Below, piece after piece: positions 9,300 through 16,980 of a DNA stretch of 64,000 nt (position 1 is the first letter of the stretch; every line of letters begins with the position of its first letter). Below the pieces are notes generated by a model, which was not told the origin of the DNA, searched no databases, and worked only from the letters and a program-made list of their open reading frames with translations. Source of the DNA: Azoarcus sp. PA01 (GTDB lineage: Bacteria; Pseudomonadota; Gammaproteobacteria; Burkholderiales; Rhodocyclaceae); contig LARU01000002.1 in NCBI GenBank assembly GCA_001274695.2, forward strand, positions 372,001 through 436,000, read 5' to 3'. Both the position numbers and the translations under genes were made by a program.

Positions 9300-10748
9300 A
9301 TGGCACAGGTGAAGTTTTTCAGCGGAGAACAGGTTCCGCTGGAAATGCACAAGGTACGCATCGTACAGAAGCTGAACCTTCCGCCGGTGGAACACCGGCT
9401 CAAGGCGATCACCGAAGCAGGCAACAACACGTTCCTGCTCCAGAACAAGGACGTCTTCATGGACATGCTCACCGACAGCGGTGTCAATGCCATGAGCGAC
9501 CAACAACAGGCCGCAATGCTGATCGCGGACGACAGCTACGCCGGCAGCGCGACCTACACCCGGCTCGAAAACAAGCTGCAGGAAATCTTCGGCCTGCCCT
9601 ATTTCCTGCCCGCCCACCAGGGGCGCGCGTGCGAGAACATCCTGTCGCAGGTGCTCGTCTCGCCGGGATCCATCGTGCCGATGAACTACCACTTCACGAC
9701 CACGAAGGCGCACATCACGCTGAACGGCGGCGTCGTCGAAGAGCTGATCTCGGATGCCGGCCTCGAAGTCGTCAGCGTGCATCCGTTCAAGGGCAACATG
9801 GACATCGCCAAGCTGTCGGCGATCATCGAAGAGCACGGCCGCAACAAGATCGCGTTCGTGCGCATGGAAGCGGGCACGAACCTCATCGGCGGCCAGCCGT
9901 TCTCGCTCGAGAACCTCGCCGACGTCCGCCGCGTGTGCGACAAGCACGACGTCCTGCTCGTGCTCGACGCGAGCCTGCTCGCCGACAACCTGCACTTCAT
10001 CAAGAACCGCGAGGAAAGCTGCAAGGATCTGAGCATTCGCGAGATCACGCGCAAAATGGCGGACCTGTGCGACGTCATCTACTTCTCGGCTCGCAAGCTC
10101 GGCTGCGCACGTGGCGGCGGCATCTGCATCAGGACCGAGGAGCTGTACCGCAGGATGCGCGGGTTGGTGCCGCTGTACGAAGGCTTCCTCACGTACGGCG
10201 GCATGTCCGTGCGCGAGATGGAAGCGCTGACGGTCGGCCTCGACGAGACGATGGACGAGGACGTGATCAACCAGGGGCCGCAGTTCATCAGCTTCATGGT
10301 CGACGAGCTGCAGAAACGCGGCGTCCCGGTCATCACGCCGGCCGGCGGCCTCGGCTGCCACATCAACGTCATGCAGTTCCTCGAGCACGTTCCGCAGGCG
10401 CAATATCCTGCCGGCGCGCTCGCCTCGGCGCTGTATATCGCCAGCGGCATTCGCGGCATGGAGCGCGGCACGCTCTCCGAGCAGCGCGACCCCGATGGCA
10501 ACGAAGTCTTCGCCAACATGGAACTGGTCCGGCTGGCGTTGCCGCGCCGGGTATTCACGCTCTCGCAGGTCAAATACGCGATCGACCGGATCTCGTGGGT
10601 GTACGAAAACCGCCACCTCATCGGCGGCCTCACGTTCACCGAAGAACCTGAAATCCTGCGTTTCTTCTATGGCCGGCTGAAGCCCGTTTCGGACTGGCAG
10701 CAAAAGCTGTTCGAGAAATTCCGCGAGGATTTCGGCGACAGCCTGTAG
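9300..10748 (+). CDS. Beta-eliminating lyase, tyrosine phenol-lyase/tryptophanase family
   Basis: A 482-residue PLP enzyme of the TnaA/Tpl family, which cleaves an aromatic amino acid to the arene (phenol or indole), pyruvate and ammonia. Family blocks are LTDSGVNAMSD, DDSYAGSATY, PAHQGRACENILSQ, HFTTTKAHITLNGG and LTYGGMSVREMEAL. The residues that separate the two activities look phenol-lyase-like: MERG carries an Arg where TnaA has Ile, and LRFF carries Phe where TnaA has His. The Schiff-base lysine lies in SARKLGC, unlike SGKKD of Tpl or SAKKD of TnaA. Tyrosine phenol-lyase is thus more likely than tryptophanase, but a new specificity is possible. ATG 9300 follows GGAGG. Confidence 0.75.
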   Translation: MAQVKFFSGEQVPLEMHKVRIVQKLNLPPVEHRLKAITEAGNNTFLLQNKDVFMDMLTDSGVNAMSDQQQAAMLIADDSYAGSATYTRLENKLQEIFGLPYFLPAHQGRACENILSQVLVSPGSIVPMNYHFTTTKAHITLNGGVVEELISDAGLEVVSVHPFKGNMDIAKLSAIIEEHGRNKIAFVRMEAGTNLIGGQPFSLENLADVRRVCDKHDVLLVLDASLLADNLHFIKNREESCKDLSIREITRKMADLCDVIYFSARKLGCARGGGICIRTEELYRRMRGLVPLYEGFLTYGGMSVREMEALTVGLDETMDEDVINQGPQFISFMVDELQKRGVPVITPAGGLGCHINVMQFLEHVPQAQYPAGALASALYIASGIRGMERGTLSEQRDPDGNEVFANMELVRLALPRRVFTLSQVKYAIDRISWVYENRHLIGGLTFTEEPEILRFFYGRLKPVSDWQQKLFEKFREDFGDSL

Positions 10749-10857
10749 GACTGCGCGCGCCAACCGGCGGCCGTGCGAAAAAGGTGGCGGTGGCCGAATC
10801 TGCCCCGCCCGCCGAACGTCGCCGCTCGGCCGGCCGATTCAGCCTATCAAGGCGGCG

Positions 10858-10972
10858 ATCAAATCCAAGCGTTCGCCCTGAACTTGTCGAAGGGCGCTGC
10901 GAAGGCTTCGACAGGTCTGTCCTGCGCGACGCTGAACGGCCCAGCCCGAACGGGATCGGGTTGCCGGGTTAA
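10858..10972. repeat. Interspersed inverted-repeat element, copy 1 (degenerate)
   Basis: An element of about 115 bases with arms GTTCGCCCTGAACTTGTCGA and the related AGCCCGAACGG on the other side, plus an inner GCTTCGACAGG that pairs with TTGTCGAAGGGC. It ends in GCCGGGTTAA. Copy 2 near 47.5 kb shares both arms and the same end. This copy has extra sequence in its centre. Its terminal TTAA supplies the stop codon (TAA, minus strand) of dgkA. It resembles REP/MITE-type sequences spread by a transposase acting in trans; none is seen here. Confidence 0.8.
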
Positions 10973-11334
10973 TCGGACCAGCCGCGGAACCACTGCGCGG
11001 CGAAAACCATCCCGACGACGAGCGCGGTCGCCGCGGCCACGAGCACTGCGCCTGCGGCGATGTCCTTGCATGCGCCGATCTCCGGATGCCGTTCGGGATG
11101 AAGGTGATCGGCCAGCGTCTCGAGCGCGGTATTGACGAGTTCGGTCACCATGACGAAACCGGCCGTCAGCGCGAGCACCGTCCACCAGACGAGCGGCGGA
11201 CGCGCCACCAGCAACACGCACAGCACCGCCCCGCCCGCCAGGACGTGCGCGCGAAAGCTCTTCTCGCGACTGATCGCCAACTGCAGGCCGTGCAGTGCAA
11301 AACCGAGGCGTGCGCGCAAGCACCGGCCTTTCAT
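10969..11334 (-). CDS. dgkA: Diacylglycerol kinase (membrane, DgkA type)
   Basis: A 121-residue integral membrane kinase that phosphorylates diacylglycerol to phosphatidic acid. It has three hydrophobic helices and the family signature TELVNTALETLADHLHPE around residues 65-82. Its length matches E. coli DgkA (122). Its ATG overlaps the stop of the upstream PAP2 gene (ATGA). A PAP2 phosphatase plus DgkA is a plausible lipid-phosphate recycling pair. The stop codon lies inside an interspersed repeat. Confidence 0.9.
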   Translation of the reverse strand: MKGRCLRARLGFALHGLQLAISREKSFRAHVLAGGAVLCVLLVARPPLVWWTVLALTAGFVMVTELVNTALETLADHLHPERHPEIGACKDIAAGAVLVAAATALVVGMVFAAQWFRGWSD

Positions 11335-12014
11335 GCGCGCTCTCCGTTGCGGATTTTCACGAACTCCGCCGCCCCCCACCATCCCAGGGCCCACGCGGCC
11401 CCCGCTGCCCACCCGGCGAGAACGTCGGTCGGCCAATGAACGCCCAGATAGATCCGGCTCAGGCCGACGATCACGGTCAGCGCCAGCGCGATCGACATTA
11501 CATAGAGCCTGAGCCGGCGCCGCGGCACCAGCCGCGCCAGCAAGGCTCCGAGCGTCAGATACACGACCGCCGAGAGCATCGCATGCCCGCTCGGAAAGCT
11601 TGCCGAGATGACGAAGTCGCCGTGCGGAAAAATATCCGGACGAGGGCGGGAGAAAGCCCCTTTCAGCAACATCGAAGCCAGCATCCCGCTGCTGGTACCG
11701 AGCAGCACGAACATCGCCGTGCGGTGCCGCCTGGCCAGGAGGAGAAAGACCGTCACCGCCGCAACCACCAGCCCCAGCACGGTGAAGCTGCCCAGCGCCG
11801 TGATATCCCTCGCGGCCGCCTCGATCCACGGCGGACCCAACGGGGCCTCCGCGTCGCCGGGCGACCGCAACGCCATCAGGATCGCGTTGTCGAGCGCATG
11901 CGTCTCACCTTCGACAACGTCTTCCGCGACCTCGATGAAGATCCACAGCGCAGAGGCCACGGCAGCGACTATGCCGAGTATCCGCGGCTCCAGCCAGTTC
12001 CGAAGAAAACGCAC
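11331..12014 (-). CDS. PAP2-family membrane phosphatase
   Basis: A 227-residue membrane protein of the phosphatidic acid phosphatase type 2 family. The tripartite acid-phosphatase signature is complete: KGAFSRPRP (about 119-127), SFPSGHAM with the catalytic His (about 139-146), and SRIYLGVHWPTDVLAGW (about 186-202). Five to six hydrophobic helices surround these motifs. It probably dephosphorylates phosphatidic acid, phosphatidylglycerophosphate or undecaprenyl pyrophosphate. It lies 72 bases after the P1B-ATPase gene and overlaps dgkA, so it may be the distal part of the same transcript. Confidence 0.85.
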   Translation of the reverse strand: MRFLRNWLEPRILGIVAAVASALWIFIEVAEDVVEGETHALDNAILMALRSPGDAEAPLGPPWIEAAARDITALGSFTVLGLVVAAVTVFLLLARRHRTAMFVLLGTSSGMLASMLLKGAFSRPRPDIFPHGDFVISASFPSGHAMLSAVVYLTLGALLARLVPRRRLRLYVMSIALALTVIVGLSRIYLGVHWPTDVLAGWAAGAAWALGWWGAAEFVKIRNGERA

Positions 12015-12086
12015 GATGCTGCCTCCGACGAACTCCCTGCCGTTCCTGGCGGTTCGGCGCGTTCTCGATTTGCGCTGCCGTGGCGT

Positions 12087-14174
12087 TCAGACGCTGCTGC
12101 GGCGCAAGGCGTTGAGCAGGATCGCGATCGTGCTGCCGTTGTGCAGCATCGCAGTGGTGATCGGTGACAGCAGCCCGGCCGCCGCGGCGGCGAGAATGCC
12201 CGTGTTGAGTCCCACGGTCAGGCGATAGTTGGAACCGATCAGCGCCATCGTGCCGTTCGCCAGGGCCTTCGCGTCGGCCACGCACGCGATGTCGTCCTCG
12301 AGCAGTGCCACGTCCGCGGTGAGACGGGCAATATCCGCACCTTTTTGCATCGCGATGCCGACATGCGCACCGGCGAGCGCCGGCGCGTCGTTGATGCCGT
12401 CGCCGATAAAGGCGATGCGCGCGCCTTGCTGGGAAAGTTCTTCGACGATCCGCGCCTTGTCCTGCGGCAGCAGCTCGGCGTGGCAGCCATCGAGCCCGAG
12501 GAGCTCCGCAAGTTCTTCGGCCCGCTCGCGGTGGTCCCCGGTGAGCATCAGGATGCGCTTGGCGCCCAGTTCGCGCAGCCGGAGAACGGTTGCCGCGCTG
12601 TTGGCGCGCACTTCGTCCTTCAGCGCCAGCACGCCGAGGAACCTGCCGCCGAAACCGATATAGAGCAGGGTCTTGCCTTCCTCGTAAAGCCGGTCGACGG
12701 TCTCGAGCTGTGCCGAAATGTCGATCCCTTCGTCATCGGCGACGAAATGCCGCGAGCCGATGACGATGCGCTGGCCGTCGATGACGCTCGCGACGCCGTG
12801 GGCGACGATGAACTGCACTTCCTGGTGATCGAAATGCTGCCCCTGGATCGCGCGCGCTGCGGTGACGACCGCGTGCGCCAGCGGATGGACATAGTGCTCC
12901 TCGACCGAAGCCGCGAGGCACAGCAGGTCTTCCGCGGTATAGGTGCTGTCGAACGCGATCGAGTCGGTCACGGCGAGCGTGCCTGCGGTCAGCGTGCCGG
13001 TCTTGTCGAAGATGAAGGTATCGGCGTCGGCGAGACGTTCGAGGGCGCTGCCTCCCTTGACGAGAATTCCGGCCCGCCCCGCCCCGTACATCGCCGACTT
13101 GAAAGCGACCGGCGTCGCGAGCTTGAGCGCGCAGGAATAGTCCGCCTGCAGCACCGACGCGGCGCGACGCCAGTCGCCCGAAATAAAATAGGTGGCCCCG
13201 GCCAGCCCCAGCACGATCGGCACGAGCCGGTCGGCAAGGCGCGCAGCGTCGAGTTGTGCGGCGCTTTTCGCCGTCAGCGACTGTTCGACGTAGTCGGCAA
13301 TGCGCGCCGCAGCCGTGCGGCTGCCGACCTGTTCGGCGTACACCCTCAGGCGGCCTTCTTCGACGAGCGTTCCGGAAAGAACTGCGTCGCCCCGCCCTTT
13401 GGCTACCGCGGCACTCTCGCCCGTCATCGTCGCTTCATTGACGGTGGCTTCGCCTCCCAGCACTGTGCCGTCCACGGGAACGACAGCGCCGTCGGCGACG
13501 ATCACCGTATCGCCGACGACGACGTCACCGGCCGCGACCAGCACTTCCTGCCCGCCGCGCTCGATCCAGATCTCGTCGCTTGCCGGGCGCAAAAGGTGTT
13601 TGAGCAGCTCGTCCGAACGGCGGGCGATGGAAATCTCGAGGTACTCCCCCAACGCGAGCATGAAAGTCGTCGTATTGGCGGCCGTATAGTCACCGCGCGC
13701 GAGCGAGATCGATACCGCCATCGCCTCCAGCACATGCGACGAAATGCCGTTGGCGACGAGGTCCTCCAGCGCATGCCTGAGCAGCGGCGCAGCCGCCCCG
13801 AGCGTCACCGGAAGCTGCAGCGGCTGCGGCAGAAAACGCGTGACGGCCAGTGTTGCCAGACTCGCGACCATCGCTGCCGGTCCGCCCTGTTCCACCACGG
13901 CCGGTCCCCGTGCGGCGGCCGGAAGCGGGGCAGACAAGGCCGTGAGCGCTGCGCGCAAGGTGTCGAATTCGACCTCCTTGTCGTCGAAATGCAGCACCAG
14001 CGAACGGGCCGCGCGGTTGACTCGCGCTTCGAGCACGCCGGGGATGTTTTCGGCTGCCCGCTCGATCGTCCGGGCATCGGTCGGCGTGCCCGTCCGGCAA
14101 CGGTAGCGAAAGCGCGCGCGCCCACGCGTGCGGTGGGCCAGTTCCAGCGTGCCGAACCACGAACCCGAAATCAT
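12087..14174 (-). CDS. fezB: P1B-type metal ATPase with SCA motif (FezB-like)
   Basis: A 695-residue heavy-metal P-type ATPase. Catalytic motifs are intact: TGES (251-254), DKTGT with phosphorylated Asp390, and GDGINDAPAL near 594. The membrane metal site, usually CPC/CPH/SPC, reads YSCALKLATP (SCA, 347-349). The N-terminal 80 residues form an HMA-like domain without CxxC but with an arginine-rich GRARFRYR (18-25). From family knowledge, this resembles the subgroup (P1B-6) that includes FezB, which loads iron into ferrosomes. It is the last gene of a closely overlapping operon whose upstream members share the GRxRxR motif. Iron is inferred as the substrate; another metal is possible. Confidence 0.75.
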   Translation of the reverse strand: MISGSWFGTLELAHRTRGRARFRYRCRTGTPTDARTIERAAENIPGVLEARVNRAARSLVLHFDDKEVEFDTLRAALTALSAPLPAAARGPAVVEQGGPAAMVASLATLAVTRFLPQPLQLPVTLGAAAPLLRHALEDLVANGISSHVLEAMAVSISLARGDYTAANTTTFMLALGEYLEISIARRSDELLKHLLRPASDEIWIERGGQEVLVAAGDVVVGDTVIVADGAVVPVDGTVLGGEATVNEATMTGESAAVAKGRGDAVLSGTLVEEGRLRVYAEQVGSRTAAARIADYVEQSLTAKSAAQLDAARLADRLVPIVLGLAGATYFISGDWRRAASVLQADYSCALKLATPVAFKSAMYGAGRAGILVKGGSALERLADADTFIFDKTGTLTAGTLAVTDSIAFDSTYTAEDLLCLAASVEEHYVHPLAHAVVTAARAIQGQHFDHQEVQFIVAHGVASVIDGQRIVIGSRHFVADDEGIDISAQLETVDRLYEEGKTLLYIGFGGRFLGVLALKDEVRANSAATVLRLRELGAKRILMLTGDHRERAEELAELLGLDGCHAELLPQDKARIVEELSQQGARIAFIGDGINDAPALAGAHVGIAMQKGADIARLTADVALLEDDIACVADAKALANGTMALIGSNYRLTVGLNTGILAAAAAGLLSPITTAMLHNGSTIAILLNALRRSSV

Positions 14175-14554
14175 GCCTCGTCGCGGCGCTCCGCTTCTGC
14201 TTCCGCCTTGAGGTCGGCCATCTGCTCCTTCATCTCCTCGAAGCCTCCGACCACGTTCGAATAGAGCTTGATACCGGTTTTCACCAGCTTGGCACGCAGT
14301 TCTTCGTCACTGAGCACGTACGCGGCTGCGGCTCCGATCACTGCCCCCATCACGAACTGTTCGTATTGGCCCGACTTGAAGCGCCCGGGAAGCCCGCGCA
14401 GGAAATCCTCGTCGACCAGTCCTGCGCCGAAGCCGCCCAGGTGATGGCCCGGTGCGCCGAAACCGCTGTAATGCGGGTGTTCACCCCAGGATCCGCCGGC
14501 GTAAGCGGCGGCCTTGTCGCGGTGCTTCGCCTTCTTATGCTTTTTCTTGCCCAA
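14171..14554 (-). CDS. Small Lys/His/Gly-rich protein of the fez-like operon
   Basis: A 127-residue protein from a TTG start at 14554 preceded by GAGGAG. It begins with a very basic MGKKKHKKAKHRDK stretch. A His/Gly/aromatic segment follows (residues about 20-50, with HPHYSGFGAPGHH), then one hydrophobic glycine/alanine helix (VMGAVIGAAAAYVL) and an acidic, possibly coiled C-terminal helix. The His-rich part could bind metal and the helix could anchor it to the same membrane as the ATPase. Its stop overlaps the ATPase start (ATGA). I do not recognise a named family. Confidence 0.65.
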   Translation of the reverse strand: MGKKKHKKAKHRDKAAAYAGGSWGEHPHYSGFGAPGHHLGGFGAGLVDEDFLRGLPGRFKSGQYEQFVMGAVIGAAAAYVLSDEELRAKLVKTGIKLYSNVVGGFEEMKEQMADLKAEAEAERRDEA

Positions 14555-14888
14555 GAGTCTTCTCCTCGTTGTCTTTGCTGTCTTTTGGCACAGGTTTGCG
14601 CAACAGGTAATCGACGGCGATTACCGCGGCTGCGCCGCCGCCGACCGCCACGATCGCCGTCCTGTAATCGCGACGCTGCATCGCGCCCGCTGCCGTCCCG
14701 CCTGCCGCGAGGGCGATGCCGCCTTGCAGGGCCTGACGCAGGATCGCCTTGCCGGCATTCGGCGCCATGGCGCTTGCCGCTGCGCTCGGCAGCGCTGCGA
14801 GGAGGCCGGTGGCGACGAATCCGCGGACAAAATTCGTCGAGGCGCGCTCGGCGACCGGGCCCGGATAGGCGCGCAGCCGCCGCTTCAC
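14535..14888 (-). CDS. Small membrane protein of the fez-like operon
   Basis: A 117-residue protein from a GTG start at 14888 overlapping the preceding stop. It begins with a basic N-terminus (MKRRLRAYPGP). Two or three hydrophobic Ala/Gly-rich segments follow (about 22-45, 53-68 and 78-95), then a charged tail. Glycine-rich hydrophobic helices recall small organelle membrane proteins such as FezA or magnetosome Mam proteins, but similarity of that kind is weak evidence. The gene overlaps its downstream neighbour by 20 bases, so the two are almost certainly co-translated. Confidence 0.6.
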   Translation of the reverse strand: MKRRLRAYPGPVAERASTNFVRGFVATGLLAALPSAAASAMAPNAGKAILRQALQGGIALAAGGTAAGAMQRRDYRTAIVAVGGGAAAVIAVDYLLRKPVPKDSKDNEEKTLGQEKA

Positions 14889-15247
14889 GATTGCTCCTCG
14901 TCGGGTTTATCGGCTCGCGCGCGCTGTCCGTCCGATTCAGCCGGCCGGGAAGCGGGCTTGCGCCGGCGGCGCGGAGCAGCCTTCGATTGCGGCGCCCCCT
15001 TGGACTCCGCCTGGTTCGGCGCCGCTTGCCCCTGCGGGGCCGTTTCGGGCGGCAGTTCGGCATCAGTCGCGAGCTTGGCGCGCAAGTGGGCCGACGAATG
15101 TTCAATCGCGTTAAGACTCGACACGGTCGCCTCCCGCAGGCGCTCCTGGGCTTTGTCGAGCGTAGCGCGGGTCTTGCCCGCCTTGAGCAGCCGGATGCCC
15201 AACGCACCGGTCACGAGGCCGACGGCGAATGGAAGCAAAGGGTACAT
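14885..15247 (-). CDS. Membrane-anchored charged protein of the fez-like operon
   Basis: A 120-residue protein with one N-terminal hydrophobic helix (MYPLLPFAVGLVTGALGIRLL). A helical segment with heptad-like spacing follows (about 25-65), and then a low-complexity Pro/Gln/Lys/Arg-rich tail with an RRRRK cluster. It looks like a tail- or head-anchored scaffold with a disordered basic end. No known domain is recognised. The ATG at 15247 is one base past the stop of the ferritin-like gene, and its end overlaps the next gene. Context suggests a structural or targeting role at the membrane carrying the ATPase. Confidence 0.6.
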   Translation of the reverse strand: MYPLLPFAVGLVTGALGIRLLKAGKTRATLDKAQERLREATVSSLNAIEHSSAHLRAKLATDAELPPETAPQGQAAPNQAESKGAPQSKAAPRRRRKPASRPAESDGQRARADKPDEEQS

Positions 15248-15248
15248 G

Positions 15249-15950
15249 TCATCCCTCCTTTTCTTGTTGGTTGCGTTTGCGCTTGTCCTTCACGAACAGA
15301 ACGCCTGCCCCGCCCGCCACGAGCCCGGCGATCATCGCGGGGCGAGTGTTGCGCAGAAGCGGGCCGACGACGCCGATGGCGTGGTGCTGGCTCCCGAGCA
15401 CGGCGAAAGTTTTCTCGAGAAAATCGGCGAACAGACCATGCTGGATATACGCCTGTTCGGGTGCCACGCCGTGCCGCGCATGAAGCGCTTCCTGCCGCAG
15501 CGCATCGGCCACGGCGCGTTGCAGCATCGGCAGATGACGTTCGAGCGCGTTCGCCTGCATACGCTGGAACGTCCGGCGGACTTGCGGCTCGGCGATTCCC
15601 GTCAGGAGCGATTCGTAAAGGCGCGCCCGCCCGATCTCGCCCACCACTGCCCGCTCGCAGTTGGCGCGCCAGTCGGGCGCCAACGCGGTTTCGAGCGGAA
15701 ATGGATCGAGCGGGAGCGGCACGCCGAAGCGCCGTGCGAGCGCGGAAAGGGTCGCGGCATGCTTCTCTTCCGCTTTGGTGAGATCGGCGAACGGAGCACG
15801 CGACCCGAACGCCTCGACCATCTTGGTGTAAAAGGCCCGCGCCGCGTAAGTGTCGTAGAGCGCAATGCGCAGCCCCTGCTGCAGCGGCGCAAACGGCGCA
15901 ACGGGGTCGATGCGCCGGCTGCGCAGGATCGCTTCGTCGTAGTTACGCAC
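15249..15950 (-). CDS. Ferritin-like helical protein with C-terminal membrane anchor
   Basis: About 233 residues from GTG 15950 (spaced 7 from GGGAG); a TTG at 15953 is the alternative. Most of the chain is a predicted four-helix bundle with carboxylate/His pairs typical of ferritin-like proteins: TKAEEKHAATL, AVVGEIGRARLYESLL and QANALERHLPML. The C-terminus carries one hydrophobic helix (PAMIAGLVAGGAGVLFV) and a basic tail. A diiron or iron-binding role fits the presumed iron function of the operon. The exact metal ligands are inferred, not proven. The 5' end overlaps the upstream HMA-like gene by a few bases. Confidence 0.65.
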   Translation of the reverse strand: MRNYDEAILRSRRIDPVAPFAPLQQGLRIALYDTYAARAFYTKMVEAFGSRAPFADLTKAEEKHAATLSALARRFGVPLPLDPFPLETALAPDWRANCERAVVGEIGRARLYESLLTGIAEPQVRRTFQRMQANALERHLPMLQRAVADALRQEALHARHGVAPEQAYIQHGLFADFLEKTFAVLGSQHHAIGVVGPLLRNTRPAMIAGLVAGGAGVLFVKDKRKRNQQEKEG

Positions 15951-16278
15951 CAAGCAGCTCCCGATGCTTGGTCACGAGTATGTCCAGCAGTGTTTCCGCC
16001 GCGGTCGAGCGCACGCCGCCCAACAGATCGGGCCAGGCGGCGGCCGGGATCGTGCTGGTGTCATATTCGATCGTACAGGAGCGGGCCAGAATATTGAGCT
16101 TGACCGAATGCACGCCGGAGATGCTGTCGAGCGCACGCCCGAAGCGTTTTGCGTCGCCGATTGCCGCGAGCCGAGCCGAGTCCAGATCGCCCTCGAGCTT
16201 GAGCCGTATACGCCCGGGGATGTGGTGCGCGATACGCAGGTAGCCGGTGAAGCGTTGCAGTTGATCGAATTCGTCCAT
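15943..16278 (-). CDS. HMA_2-like metal-associated domain protein
   Basis: A 111-residue protein starting at ATG 16278. It contains a ferredoxin-like HMA-type fold lacking CxxC: AHHIPGRIRLKLEGD near the N-terminus, then ISGVHSVKLNILARSCTIEYD, the usual beta-alpha-beta pattern. The PGRIRLK block is shared with the next protein upstream (PGRLRLRN) and, more loosely, with the ATPase N-terminus. Such arginine-rich N-terminal motifs are, to my knowledge, a feature of ferrosome-associated proteins. It may deliver or sense metal, or tether proteins to the membrane. An in-frame TTG at 16290 could add four residues. Confidence 0.65.
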   Translation of the reverse strand: MDEFDQLQRFTGYLRIAHHIPGRIRLKLEGDLDSARLAAIGDAKRFGRALDSISGVHSVKLNILARSCTIEYDTSTIPAAAWPDLLGGVRSTAAETLLDILVTKHRELLGA

Positions 16279-16304
16279 GGTGGATTCCAACCCGGTATTT
16301 CGAG

Positions 16305-16820
16305 CTATTTCAACAAGTGACGCCGGTGCACGGCCATGTGAATCGCCAGCAGCGCGGTGAACAAGCCTCCGGTGGCGGCGTGCAGGTGCTTGTTCCCGGC
16401 CGCGGCCAGCGCAAGCGACGCCCCGAGGCTACCGAGCATGCCGATCTTCGAGTAGGTATTGAGGCGCCGCGCGATTGCACGCCTCGAACCGAGCTTCCAG
16501 CGCCCGGGGGAAGCCGGCTGCTCCGCGTTCGGCGCATCCCGCACGGTTTCAGGGACTCCTCCCAGCACCTTCCCGGTCGCGGTCGTCACCCGCGCTTCCA
16601 TCGTCGCCCTGTCGATCCGCGCGGCATCGTAGCGCATCAACAGGCTGCCGGCGTTGATGCTGCCGTCGACTGCCAGAGTCCCGTCCAGATCCTGCAGCAG
16701 GCCTTGCAGGCGAGCATGCCGATCGGGGTCACGCAGAGCCCGGTTACGGAGCCGCAGCCGGCCCGGTATCGAGGAAACGATCCAATTCATGCGAGTCAAC
16801 TGTGTCGATATTTCGAACAT
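16305..16820 (-). CDS. HMA-like domain protein with membrane helices
   Basis: A 171-residue protein, the first gene of the fez-like operon. Residues about 10-75 form an HMA-type domain without CxxC: IVSSIPGRLRLRNRALRD, then GTLAVDGSINAGSLLMRYD. After a Pro/Ser linker come two short hydrophobic helices (about 122-165) and a basic end (HRRHLLK). The IPGRLRLR block repeats the motif of the next gene. ATG 16820 is used; ATG 16790 would still keep the domain. A 160-base gap separates it from the upstream cytochrome genes, so a promoter may lie there, although I see no clear Fur box. Confidence 0.65.
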   Translation of the reverse strand: MFEISTQLTRMNWIVSSIPGRLRLRNRALRDPDRHARLQGLLQDLDGTLAVDGSINAGSLLMRYDAARIDRATMEARVTTATGKVLGGVPETVRDAPNAEQPASPGRWKLGSRRAIARRLNTYSKIGMLGSLGASLALAAAGNKHLHAATGGLFTALLAIHMAVHRRHLLK

Positions 16821-16980
16821 TATGCTCGACTTTACCGCTCGGTGCTTGCGGCTAAAGCGTTCCGGGGAAGGACAAACCGGGTCTGCCCGGGTGACGCCGC
16901 GGCGACCATCACCGGGCAGTTGGCGCTTCGAGCGTTGTCCGGTACCGATTCGCGCCGCTGGCCCCAGAAAGCGCGGAGCA

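Noticed and set aside
6871-9306. An 811-codon open frame on the minus strand
   Set aside because: It is antisense to tyrB and the dehydrogenase remnant. Its first 70 codons read somewhat protein-like, but codon use is poor and no family is recognised.
11331-11334. PAP2 and DgkA as fez genes proper
   Set aside because: They follow the ATPase in the same direction, but a 72-base gap and their common lipid role leave membership in the iron system open.
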